Below are positions 7,861 through 15,321 of a stretch of DNA of 15,427 bases, one piece after another. The translations under genes and the position numbers were made by a program. The stretch comes from CAYRTD01 sp964426915 (GTDB lineage Bacteria > Bacteroidota > Bacteroidia > Bacteroidales > GCA-2748055). The stretch is from positions 1 through 15,427 of the forward strand of contig CAYRTD010000103.1 of NCBI GenBank assembly GCA_964426915.1, written 5' to 3'. The notes under the pieces were generated by a model. It saw only the letters and a list, made by a program, of their open reading frames with translations, was not told the origin of the DNA and did no database searches. Every line of letters begins with the position of its first letter. The stretch's first letter is position 1.

Positions 7861-9345
7861 ATGCAACTACTCAGGATGGCAAATCAGAAGGAATACATTG
7901 TTTATCTTATTGGCTTTGTATTCGTAATATTGAACAGTATATTCCTGTATCTGGAAATATATTATTTGCCTCTTCTTCCCATCCTGTTGGCTCTCTTATG
8001 GATGGCTTTTACCCGTCTCGACCGTGTTATATTTCTCATTATATTCTTTGTTCCATTATCCATTCCGCTATCTGAAATCGTCAAAGGCACCTCCTTTGAT
8101 CTGTACCTTCCCACGGAACCTCTGCTGGCCGGGGTCTTGGTGCTTTATTTTTTAAAATACCTGAAAGGGGAAAAGATAGACATCAGAATTCTGAGGCACC
8201 CGGTTACCCTCGCTATATACATAAATATTGTCTGGATCGCCGTCACATCCATAACCTCAGTAATGCCGGTTGTCTCGGTAAAATTTCTGGTTGCCCGCTT
8301 GTGGTTTATTGTTAGCTTTTATCTCATATTAGCACAGATCTTCAGGAACCCTAAAAGAATACGGCAGTATCTTTGGGCATATATAATTCCTTTTACTCTG
8401 GTAATATTTTATGTGCTGATACGGCATTCAGAGTACGGCCTTAATAACCAGGTAGCCTCTCACTGGGTTGTCAAGCCTTTCTATAATGACCATACTTCCT
8501 ATGGTGCAGTGCTGGCTATGCTCTTACCGGCAATGGCAGGACTTTTTCTGAGTTACAGGAAAATGGACAGCGGACAAACTATCATGTTTTTGCTTCTGAT
8601 CTTTCTTTATGTAATGGCAACATTGTTTTCCTATACCCGCGCAGCCTGGGTAAGCCTGGTTGGAATATTTGGTATCTGGATCATCATCCGGCTAAGGATA
8701 AAAATTCATTTTGTAATCGCAGGATTTATTCTCCTGCTGGGTTTATTTCTTTCCGTGCGAACTGAGCTAATGATGAAGTTTGAACAGAATACCCAGACCT
8801 CTTCCGGTGAACTCAGTGAGCATGTACAATCTATAACAAATGTCAGGAATGATGCTTCCAACCTTGAAAGATTAAACAGGTGGAACAGTGCCATACGTAT
8901 GTGGGAACAGAAGCCCGTATTCGGATGGGGGCCGGGAACCTATATGTTTCAGTATGCCCCGTTCCAGGCACATAATGAAAAAACCAGTATCAGTACAAAC
9001 ACGGGAACCCGTGGAAATGCCCACAGTGAGTATCTGGGGCCCTTGTCTGAGTCGGGTATAATCGGGATGGCAAGTATTATACTTGTCTTCCTGGTTACAA
9101 TCTATACAGGCCTGCGGGTATATTTCAATTCAAAGAACAGGGAAACACGAATAATCAGCCTGTCTGTCTTACTCGGTCTTATCACTTATTATATTCATGG
9201 CATCCTGAATAATTTTCTGGATACCGATAAAATCTCTGCACTGGTATGGGGATTTACTGCAATTCTGGTCGCACTGGATATTTATGGAGGAAAAGGCATG
9301 GAGGAAAATAAAAAGGGTCGGGAAATAAAAAAGTCAGAATCCTGA
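7861..9345 (+). CDS. O-antigen ligase / Wzy-type polymerase family membrane protein (494 aa)
   Basis: Multi-spanning inner-membrane enzyme of the Wzy_C superfamily (O-antigen ligase WaaL, polymerase Wzy, teichuronic or exopolysaccharide polymerases). Seen: about ten to twelve hydrophobic segments through residues 1-290, the family motif FSYTRAAWVSL (Arg270), a large soluble periplasmic loop (about 297-395) with RWNSAIRMW, FGWGPGTY (about 354-361) and GNAHSEYL (His388), then final membrane segments and a basic C-terminal tail. Ligase and polymerase cannot be separated from sequence alone. It follows the Wzz-type gene by 5 bases; an internal ATG at 7876 is an alternative start. Its last 12 bases overlap the 3' end of the opposite-strand phosphatase gene. 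Confidence 0.88.
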   Translation: MQLLRMANQKEYIVYLIGFVFVILNSIFLYLEIYYLPLLPILLALLWMAFTRLDRVIFLIIFFVPLSIPLSEIVKGTSFDLYLPTEPLLAGVLVLYFLKYLKGEKIDIRILRHPVTLAIYINIVWIAVTSITSVMPVVSVKFLVARLWFIVSFYLILAQIFRNPKRIRQYLWAYIIPFTLVIFYVLIRHSEYGLNNQVASHWVVKPFYNDHTSYGAVLAMLLPAMAGLFLSYRKMDSGQTIMFLLLIFLYVMATLFSYTRAAWVSLVGIFGIWIIIRLRIKIHFVIAGFILLLGLFLSVRTELMMKFEQNTQTSSGELSEHVQSITNVRNDASNLERLNRWNSAIRMWEQKPVFGWGPGTYMFQYAPFQAHNEKTSISTNTGTRGNAHSEYLGPLSESGIIGMASIILVFLVTIYTGLRVYFNSKNRETRIISLSVLLGLITYYIHGILNNFLDTDKISALVWGFTAILVALDIYGGKGMEENKKGREIKKSES

Positions 9346-10581
9346 GAAATCAATGCCCAGTATTGAAATATCATCAAAAATGGAGGAATTTCCCTCAAGG
9401 ATTTTCTGTTCATTTATGATGGAATTAATATTTGTGCCTATGGTTTGATCATTTGAAATCTTTTTCTCGATAAACTTCGTACCCGACGAAACTTCATTTT
9501 CATCCCCCTGCAATACATCCACCAAACCATCCGTATAGGTAAGTATTTTAATCTGGCTATTGATCTGAATCTTTTCAACCTTCACAAAAGGCAGCTCATC
9601 AAGCATTCCTATACCCACACATCCACTGGTCAGTTCTCTTAATTTCCCCGACTTTATACTGTAAAGCAAAGGAGGGTTGTGTCCTGCATTGATATAGGTA
9701 AGCTGATTATTCTTTCGGTTATACCTTGCTATGAACAGGGTAATAAACTTTTCTCCTTTGGCTGAAGCCATCACTCTTTCATTTAAACGGGTAACTAATC
9801 GTTTCATAGGAATATCCGCAGTAAACAATGCCCTCAGATTGGCCTGAAAATTCGACATTAGCAAAGCGGCTGAAATTCCCTTTCCGGATACATCAGCAAT
9901 GCAAAAACCGATCTTATCATCCGATAATTCCAAAACATCATAATAATCGCCACCCACTTCGAAGTGAGGATGGTAGAATGCTTCAAAATGAATGCTTTCG
10001 TTTGAGGGCAGCCCTTCATTGGCCGGTATAAGAATACTCTGCATTCTGGAAGCAAGTTCCAGCTCTCTTTTCAGAGCCACCTGCCGGAGATTTTCTTCGT
10101 AAAGCCTGATATTCTCTGTTGCAACAATAATAATGTTGGAAAGTGTCTGGATAAATCTTAAATGCCTGACAACAGGACTGAGTCCTTCACTTTCCTCTTC
10201 AATATCCCCGATCACAACAAATGCAATAGGCTGATCATTGTGAATAACGGGTATCACATAATCCCCGCCGGGAAGAAATTCCGGTATATCCACTCCTATC
10301 CGGGAAATTTCGTCCACCTGAAGAAAACCTTTATCCGCACAAAGCTTCCTACATACATATGGATCAAATCCGCTATTCAAAATACATTCCCACCTTTCAT
10401 TTCTCTTGATGATCACCACTTTTCCTATCTCAAGATCCTGCATGAGAAATTTTTCGTACCTCTCCAGAAGTTCCTCAACAGGGGGATTCTCGTTAATGGT
10501 TAGCGTAATTTCAAGCAGGGCATTAAGCTTGAAATTTGACATCAAAAGTCTCTTGTTCTTTGAACCGGGAGTAAGTACCAT
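9334..10581 (-). CDS. GAF plus PP2C (RsbU/SpoIIE-type) serine/threonine phosphatase (415 aa)
   Basis: Probable signalling phosphatase that dephosphorylates an anti-sigma-factor antagonist in a partner-switching pathway. Seen: an N-terminal helix NFKLNALLEITLTINENPPVEELL, a GAF-like sensory domain (about 18-160), a linker helix (RQVALKRELELASRMQSILIP), then the PP2C core with metal-binding Asp residues in GGDYYD (210-215), DVSGKG (230-235), YTDG (Asp351) and FDDIS (403-404), plus NAGHNPPLLY. All metal-site motifs are present, so it should be active. The ATG at 10581 is used; Met14 (MSNFKLN) is a possible later start. It is transcribed alone and divergently from the thioredoxin gene. No STAS or anti-sigma partner is in the window, so target and signal are unknown. 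Confidence 0.9.
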   Translation of the reverse strand: MVLTPGSKNKRLLMSNFKLNALLEITLTINENPPVEELLERYEKFLMQDLEIGKVVIIKRNERWECILNSGFDPYVCRKLCADKGFLQVDEISRIGVDIPEFLPGGDYVIPVIHNDQPIAFVVIGDIEEESEGLSPVVRHLRFIQTLSNIIIVATENIRLYEENLRQVALKRELELASRMQSILIPANEGLPSNESIHFEAFYHPHFEVGGDYYDVLELSDDKIGFCIADVSGKGISAALLMSNFQANLRALFTADIPMKRLVTRLNERVMASAKGEKFITLFIARYNRKNNQLTYINAGHNPPLLYSIKSGKLRELTSGCVGIGMLDELPFVKVEKIQINSQIKILTYTDGLVDVLQGDENEVSSGTKFIEKKISNDQTIGTNINSIINEQKILEGNSSIFDDISILGIDFSGF

Positions 10582-10674
10582 ATATAAATAAATGATTATT
10601 AGAAAGTAAATATAATAATTTTTGTTAAGAAGTTTAATAACAATGCATTTGATATGAATCTGACCTCAATTAAT

Positions 10675-10736
10675 TTATGATTAACCACTTTGCGGCCGCA
10701 TGGCGGATAGGGTTTCCTAACCCCGATTTATCATAA
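10675..10736. repeat. nested inverted repeats in the intergenic region
   Basis: Outer arms TTATGAT (10675-10681) and ATCATAA (10730-10736) are perfect over 7 bp and extend inward after one mismatch. Inside are the palindrome at 10691-10700, the alternative small hairpin CCGC-ATG-GCGG (10696-10706) and the GGGTT/AACCC hairpin at 10710-10723. The GC content contrasts sharply with flanking DNA. It could be a remnant of a dispersed repeat, a structured RNA or an operator array. There is no poly-T tail that would make it a simple terminator. Confidence 0.35.
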
Positions 10737-10765
10737 GTATTCTTAGTCTTTTTCACAAATGGAAT

Positions 10766-10773
10766 TATATTTG
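10766..10773 (+). promoter_or_regulatory. upstream -7 box, thioredoxin-carA side
   Basis: TATATTTG fully matches TAnnTTTG. It is about 112 bases before the start codon at 10886 and would give a longer leader than the nearer box at 10854-10861. A clear -33 TTTG is missing. Confidence 0.3.
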
Positions 10774-10853
10774 CTGCTTAAAATCCCGAAAAATAATCCT
10801 ATCCGATAACGACAGGAATGTTTTTCCGGCATATCATTTACAGTAAAAAAATA

Positions 10854-10861
10854 TATCTTTG
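10854..10861 (+). promoter_or_regulatory. -7 box upstream of the thioredoxin-fold gene
   Basis: TATCTTTG is identical to the tyrS box and ends 24 bases before the ATG at 10886, the same short-leader arrangement. It probably drives the thioredoxin-carA pair. The -33 element is not convincing. Confidence 0.5.
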
Positions 10862-10885
10862 TAACAAAATCGCAATGGAATAATT

Positions 10886-12343
10886 ATGAATCCTTATAGA
10901 ATTATATTATTTTCTCTGATATCATTACTGATTGTAAGCAGTGTTTCAGCTCAGTATAAGATTAAGCTAAAAATATCTTCATATCCCGATACCACACTTC
11001 TTTTTGGACATTACTTCAGTGAATCACTTATGCTGAAAGATACTTTTTATACAGACGCAGACGGTGAAGCTGTTATAGAAGGCGAAGAGGATTTGCCGGG
11101 TGGAATGTATACCATCTTCTTTCCAAACAGAAACCGTTTTGATCTTTTGATCGACAAAGATCAGGAGTTCAGCGTGCAAACCGATACGGTAAATATTTTA
11201 CAAAATACCCGTATTGAAGGAAGCCGTAACAATGAGTTGTTTTATGAATACCTTTCTTATCTGGACGAAAAAAGAAAAGAGTCGGAGAAAATTCAGATGC
11301 GTATCCGGACTCCCCTCAGCGATGAAGACTCAATAGCGGCAAGGAATAAGCTGAAGGAAATAAACGCCGGAATAAAAGATTATATTGCAGAAATTACCGG
11401 GGAGAATCCCGGACTTTTCTTCTCCCGCTTTCTTCTCTCGATGAAGGATATTGAAGTACCCGAACCTCCACGCGACGAAAACGGGGCCCTCATCGATTCT
11501 TCGTTCACGGCAAAGTATTATAAAAACCATTATTTTGATTATTTTGATCTTTCCGATGTACGCCTGTTGAGGACTCCTCTTTATGAACCGAAACTAAAAA
11601 CTTACCTGGAGAAATGGGTCTACCCGGTTCCCGATTCCATTTACAGGGAGGTAGACTGGCTGATCGAAAAGTCAAGAAGCGACAGCATACTTTTTAAATA
11701 TATGCTTACCACCCTGTTCAATCATTATGCTACAAGCAAATATGCCGGCATGGATGCCGCTTATGTCTATATTGCTGAAAAATATTATATACCGGAGGCG
11801 AGCTGGTCGCGCCGTGATTTTATATCTGATCTGAAGGAAAGAGTTGAGAAAGTCAAGCCACTACTTATCGGGAAAAAAGCACCTGATATTCAACTGGTAA
11901 AGCTTAGTGATGAACATTTCCGGGAGGCAAAAAATGACACGGCTCTTAAACGGAATCCCTATGTGGGAGAAATGTTTAACCTGAGTCAGATTGAAGGGGA
12001 TTATACCATTTTGTATTTCTGGGAAGCAGATTGTGGACATTGCAAGAAAACAATTCCGGAATTATACAATTTATGGGAGCGCATGCAAAATAAAAATATC
12101 AACCTGAGGATAATTTCCATAAGTATGCTGGGAGGTATCGAGGGAAAGGAAAAATGGATAGACTTTGTTAATGAAAATCAGATCTATGGATGGATAAATG
12201 CCTGGAACCCATACGATTTTTCCTATAAGGAGGCCTACGATATTCAAAGCTCGAATATCCTCTATCTACTCGATGAGAATAAGGAGATAATTGCCAAGAA
12301 GATCAGTCCCGACCAGGTGGAAACATTGATTGAAAGAAATTAA
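10886..12343 (+). CDS. exported thioredoxin-fold protein, DUF4369 / DUF5106 / TlpA-like (485 aa)
   Basis: Seen: a signal peptide (MNPYRIILFSLISLLIVSSVSAQ, no lipobox Cys), an N-terminal beta domain of the DUF4369 kind (about 24-110), a long helical DUF5106-like middle region (about 115-335), and a C-terminal thioredoxin domain starting near KKAPDIQLVKL with FWEADCGHCKKTIPEL, giving a CGHC redox pair at Cys383 and Cys386. This architecture is common in Bacteroidota periplasmic thiol-disulfide oxidoreductases. Oddity: the cis-Pro loop that normally reads STPxxYxLD is SSNILYLLD here, so Asn457 replaces the nearly invariant cis-Pro. Redox activity may be altered. Its stop lies just upstream of the carA start region, so the genes are probably co-translated. 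The partner is unknown, and the middle-domain assignment is from remembered family patterns. Confidence 0.82.
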   Translation: MNPYRIILFSLISLLIVSSVSAQYKIKLKISSYPDTTLLFGHYFSESLMLKDTFYTDADGEAVIEGEEDLPGGMYTIFFPNRNRFDLLIDKDQEFSVQTDTVNILQNTRIEGSRNNELFYEYLSYLDEKRKESEKIQMRIRTPLSDEDSIAARNKLKEINAGIKDYIAEITGENPGLFFSRFLLSMKDIEVPEPPRDENGALIDSSFTAKYYKNHYFDYFDLSDVRLLRTPLYEPKLKTYLEKWVYPVPDSIYREVDWLIEKSRSDSILFKYMLTTLFNHYATSKYAGMDAAYVYIAEKYYIPEASWSRRDFISDLKERVEKVKPLLIGKKAPDIQLVKLSDEHFREAKNDTALKRNPYVGEMFNLSQIEGDYTILYFWEADCGHCKKTIPELYNLWERMQNKNINLRIISISMLGGIEGKEKWIDFVNENQIYGWINAWNPYDFSYKEAYDIQSSNILYLLDENKEIIAKKISPDQVETLIERN

Positions 12344-12365
12344 TACAAATCATAAATTGAAAATT

Positions 12366-13469
12366 GTGAATTACAGGAACATAAAGCTCGTTTTAGAGGA
12401 CGGCACAGAAATCCAGGGAAAATCATTCGGCGCTGAACGTTCCATCGCCGGTGAGGTTGTTTTTAACACTGCCATGACAGGATATCCGGAAAGCCTTACA
12501 GACCCTTCATACAAGGGACAAATACTTGTGCTTACCTATCCTATTGTCGGCAATTACGGTGTTCCTGTTCAGATGATGGAAAACAATCTGAAAAGGTTCT
12601 TTGAATCGTCAAACCTGCATATTTCCGGTCTCATTATAGCCGATTATTCAGAAGAATATTCTCACTGGAATGCAGAAAAAAGCCTCGGAGACTGGCTGAA
12701 AGAACAGAATGTTCCCGGTCTTTTTGATGTGGATACCCGTAAACTTACAAAAATACTACGTGAGAAGGGCTCAATGCTGGGTAAAATCGTTGTTGATGAG
12801 GAACCGGATTTTTACGATCCCAATGAAGAAAATCTTGTAGACATGGTAAGCACAAAGGAGAAAAAGATCTATGGTAACGGAAAATATAAAATTCTTCTGA
12901 TAGATTGCGGTGTAAAATATAACATCATCCGTTATCTCCTGGAAAGGGATACCACAATTATCAGGGTACCCTGGGATCATGACTTCACCAAAGAAGAATA
13001 TGACGGACTATTTCTCTCCAATGGCCCCGGTGATCCCAAAAAATGTGACATCACTATAAACAATCTCAAAAAAGCCTTTACCATGGAAAAGCCTGTTTTT
13101 GGAATTTGCCTTGGAAACCAGCTGATGGGACTTGCCGCCGGTGCAGACAGTTATAAATTAAAATACGGGCACAGAAGTCATAACCAGCCCGTGATCCGTG
13201 TCGACACCAACCGCTCCTTTATTACTTCACAAAACCATGGATATGCTATTGATAATAAAACCCTTCCAACTGGCTGGCATCCCCTGTTTGTAAATCTCAA
13301 TGATGAAACAAATGAAGGAATGATCCACAGTGAAAAACCTTTCTTTTCTACACAGTTTCACCCCGAAGCCTCGGGAGGTCCTACCGATACCGCTTTCCTT
13401 TTTGATGACTTCATTAACCGCATCAAAGAACACAAAGGAGAAATTGTTAATAAAGAATCCTACATATAA
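12366..13469 (+). CDS. carA: carbamoyl-phosphate synthase small (glutaminase) subunit, about 367 aa
   Basis: Provides ammonia from glutamine to the large subunit CarB for carbamoyl phosphate, feeding pyrimidine and arginine synthesis. Seen: LVLEDGTEIQGKSFG, GEVVFNTAMTGYPESLTDPSY, LTYPIVGNYG, the CPSase small-chain domain, then a class I glutamine amidotransferase domain with FLSNGPGDP, the nucleophile in FGICLGNQ (Cys238 from this start), GHRSHNQPV, NHGYAID and the His-Glu pair in FHPEAS (332, 334). No usable ATG exists: the first in-frame Met is inside TAMTGYP. Candidate starts are TTG 12330, TTG 12357 and GTG 12366. I use GTG 12366, which leaves a short N-terminus like relatives; TTG 12357 is nearly as likely. 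carB is not in the window. Confidence 0.96.
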   Translation: MNYRNIKLVLEDGTEIQGKSFGAERSIAGEVVFNTAMTGYPESLTDPSYKGQILVLTYPIVGNYGVPVQMMENNLKRFFESSNLHISGLIIADYSEEYSHWNAEKSLGDWLKEQNVPGLFDVDTRKLTKILREKGSMLGKIVVDEEPDFYDPNEENLVDMVSTKEKKIYGNGKYKILLIDCGVKYNIIRYLLERDTTIIRVPWDHDFTKEEYDGLFLSNGPGDPKKCDITINNLKKAFTMEKPVFGICLGNQLMGLAAGADSYKLKYGHRSHNQPVIRVDTNRSFITSQNHGYAIDNKTLPTGWHPLFVNLNDETNEGMIHSEKPFFSTQFHPEASGGPTDTAFLFDDFINRIKEHKGEIVNKESYI

Positions 13470-13514
13470 TTGTTAAATAGACTGGATTTGACTTATATTT
13501 ATTAACATTTTATC

Positions 13515-13545
13515 AACAAATTGATTTTTTTTTAGTTAATTTGTT
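13515..13545. promoter_or_regulatory. inverted repeat with embedded -7-like box before the T9SS gene
   Basis: Perfect 8-bp arms AACAAATT (13515-13522) and AATTTGTT (13538-13545) flank a T-rich spacer. The right arm includes TTAATTTG (13536-13543), a 7-of-8 match to TAnnTTTG, 19 bases before the ATG at 13563. It may act as promoter plus operator. As a terminator for carA it is weak because the stem is all A/T-rich. Confidence 0.35.
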
Positions 13546-13562
13546 TTGTGAGAATCAAGCCC

Positions 13563-14075
13563 ATGAAACTATCTGTTTGTACAGCCCTTATTGTATTAAT
13601 TACAACAGGATGGGATCTCTGTGCTCAATCCCTCAGCAGATCGGTTATTGCTACAGCTGGCAGCAATGCTCAAAATGGGGGTTATTATCTTAATCAAACC
13701 TTTGGTGAAGCTTTTCCGGGAACTGATTTTGCCAATTTTCACTTCATAACTCAGGGTTTTCAGCAACCCACCCTTATCAATAAGAGTGGCTACCAACCCT
13801 CCGAATTATTCGATGCAATCGATGTATACCCCAATCCGGTCTCCAGTCATGTAAATGATCTGTTAACAGTTTCTTTCCGGATTAACGAACTGACTCATTA
13901 TTATATCAATGTATATGATGTCCGCGGAGCCAGAATAATGCAAAAAAGTTATGAGAATATGAGCTCACAGGATATTAAACTGGACTTTAGCAATTCGGGC
14001 CAGGGAATTTATTTTGTACATGTCTATTCATCAAACAGAAAAATGGACAGGCATTTTAAAATTGAAAAATTTTAA
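13563..14075 (+). CDS. small T9SS type A sorting-domain protein (170 aa)
   Basis: Secreted protein carrying the C-terminal sorting domain recognised by the type IX secretion system, so it should cross the outer membrane and be cell-attached or released. Seen: a signal peptide ending near CAQ (residue 22), a short N-terminal segment SRSVIATAGSNAQNGGYYLNQTFGEAF...THGFQQP-like (here ITQGFQQP, about 23-70), and a type A sorting domain (about 86-170) with IDVYPNPVS, YYINVYDVRGARI, GIYFVHVYS and the basic tail RHFKIEKF. There is essentially no other cargo domain. A GTG at 13548 extends the frame, but ATG 13563 gives the better signal peptide. The next gene starts 12 bases after its stop and is probably co-expressed. 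Confidence 0.88.
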   Translation: MKLSVCTALIVLITTGWDLCAQSLSRSVIATAGSNAQNGGYYLNQTFGEAFPGTDFANFHFITQGFQQPTLINKSGYQPSELFDAIDVYPNPVSSHVNDLLTVSFRINELTHYYINVYDVRGARIMQKSYENMSSQDIKLDFSNSGQGIYFVHVYSSNRKMDRHFKIEKF

Positions 14076-14087
14076 AATTAACATGTG

Positions 14088-15287
14088 ATGAAGAAAGTAC
14101 TTAGTATTGCTTTATTCCTGTTTGTGCTGGCTGGTATGCATGCACAGCATATACCCCTGGGAATTAATTACCAGGCTATAGCAAGGGATAATGCAGGTAA
14201 TGAGCTGAAAAACACAAATCTTTCCGTAAGAATTTCCATCATTTCAGAAAATGCCACCGGTAACGTGGTATATTCCGAAACACATTCTGTTACTACTGAT
14301 CTTTTTGGACTCTTTAAACTGGTAATCGGACAGGGATCCTATTATTCGGGAAGTGTAGATGACTTTGCCGGTATCCCCTGGGGTACTTCCTCTCATTTCA
14401 TGAAAGTTGAAGTTAATTTCGGCGATGGCTTTATCAGCATGGGTACAATGCCTTTCCTTGCTGTCCCTTACGCCCTCTATGCTGCGAACGCCGGTGAAAC
14501 CGGTGGTGAAAAAGACCTTGACAAAGATCCTGAAAATGAATTACAGGTACTTTCATTCGATGGGAGCAGCCTGAGCATCAGTAAAGGCAATACCATTTCT
14601 CTCAATGATCTTATTAATGACGCCGATTCGGACCCCACAAACGAAATCCAGGATCTTAAGCTTGAAGACCAGAATCTGAGACTCACCCGTAATTCGGATC
14701 CAACCGTCATCGACCTGTCTCCCTATCTCGACAATACCGATAATCAGGAATTAAATGTTGACAAAAAAAACAATACACTTGCCATTACAAAGGGAAATAG
14801 CGTTCAAATTGATGCCGATACTACAAACGAATTGCAGGAGATCAGCCTTTCCGGTTACGACCTTAGCCTTTCAAGAAATGGGGGTACTGTGAATATTAAG
14901 CCTGATATTATTGCATTTAGGGCATTAAATGATACCTATAGTTCTTTAGATGCAGGAAAAGAAATTGATCTTATGTTCAGTACAGAACTTATGGATAATG
15001 GAAATAATCACCATGCCGGAATTTTTACAGTTCCTCCGTTAGGAGATGGATTGTACCATTTCTCATGGACCTGTAATTTCAGTAGTATAAGTGGATCTGT
15101 TTTCTCATTACATCTCATGTTAAACGGAGAATCCCATGAAATTATATATGACAACGCTGGAACCAAAACCCCATCTTTCATTCTCATGCTAGAGGAAGAA
15201 GATGTTGTGAACCTTCACCTGATAAATCAATCTGATAATTCCATAAACTATGGGAAAGGAACATTTTTCGGGTACAGAGTTCATTAA
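14088..15287 (+). CDS. secreted repeat protein with C-terminal C1q-like domain (399 aa)
   Basis: Seen: a signal peptide (MKKVLSIALFLFVLAGMHAQ), then a domain of about 115 residues with GINYQAIARDNAGNEL, VRISIIS, VVYSETHSVTTDLFGLFKLVIGQG, IPWG and PFLAVPYALYAANAG, a module widespread in Bacteroidota surface proteins with fibre- or collagen-like tails. Four acidic DPxNELQ-type repeats follow (about 145-270). The C-terminal ~125 residues (IIAFRALNDTYSSL, AGIFTVPPLGDGLYHFSW, FSLHLMLNG, EEEDVVNLHLI, GTFFGYRVH) have the C1q/TNF-like jelly-roll pattern, suggesting a trimeric head. No T9SS sorting domain is present, although the upstream neighbour carries one. An adjacent GTG (14085) also precedes the ATG. 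The C1q call rests on motif pattern only. Confidence 0.78.
   Translation: MKKVLSIALFLFVLAGMHAQHIPLGINYQAIARDNAGNELKNTNLSVRISIISENATGNVVYSETHSVTTDLFGLFKLVIGQGSYYSGSVDDFAGIPWGTSSHFMKVEVNFGDGFISMGTMPFLAVPYALYAANAGETGGEKDLDKDPENELQVLSFDGSSLSISKGNTISLNDLINDADSDPTNEIQDLKLEDQNLRLTRNSDPTVIDLSPYLDNTDNQELNVDKKNNTLAITKGNSVQIDADTTNELQEISLSGYDLSLSRNGGTVNIKPDIIAFRALNDTYSSLDAGKEIDLMFSTELMDNGNNHHAGIFTVPPLGDGLYHFSWTCNFSSISGSVFSLHLMLNGESHEIIYDNAGTKTPSFILMLEEEDVVNLHLINQSDNSINYGKGTFFGYRVH
14520..14897 (+). repeat. four tandem ~30-residue coding repeats (DPTNEIQ type)
   Basis: Within the C1q-domain protein, four units start with D-x-x-N-E-L/I-Q, or DNQELN in copy 3, and end with K/R-G/N-x-x-V/I-x-I/D-L: approximately 14520-14603, 14625-14717, 14730-14813 and 14817-14897. 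Each reads as acidic Ca-site-like turn, hydrophobic strand (LSISKG, LRLTRN, LAITKG, LSLSRN) and a closing strand. The protein pattern is clear but the DNA copies have diverged, so the array is old rather than freshly expanded. Confidence 0.75.
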
Positions 15288-15321
15288 GATTTACACTGAT
15301 CTGATTGCATTAACAACTATT

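Larger units (their letters stand above)
10582..10885. other. divergent intergenic region with a GC-rich structured patch
   Basis: 304 bases between the phosphatase and thioredoxin genes. It is mostly AT-rich. The exception is 10687-10725, which contains a perfect 10-bp palindrome TGCGGCCGCA (10691-10700) and a hairpin GGGTT-TCCT-AACCC (10710-10723). These are bracketed by an inverted repeat TTATGAT (10675-10681) and ATCATAA (10730-10736). Two TAnnTTTG boxes point right: 10766-10773 and 10854-10861. A near match on the minus strand (TATATTTA) lies upstream of the phosphatase gene. No convincing coding sequence is seen. Confidence 0.5.

Noticed and set aside
10818..10883. 21-codon plus-strand frame ending two bases before the thioredoxin gene ATG, a possible leader peptide.
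   Set aside because: It spans the likely -7 promoter box at 10854-10861, so it would usually not be transcribed in full, and its residues show no attenuator-like runs.
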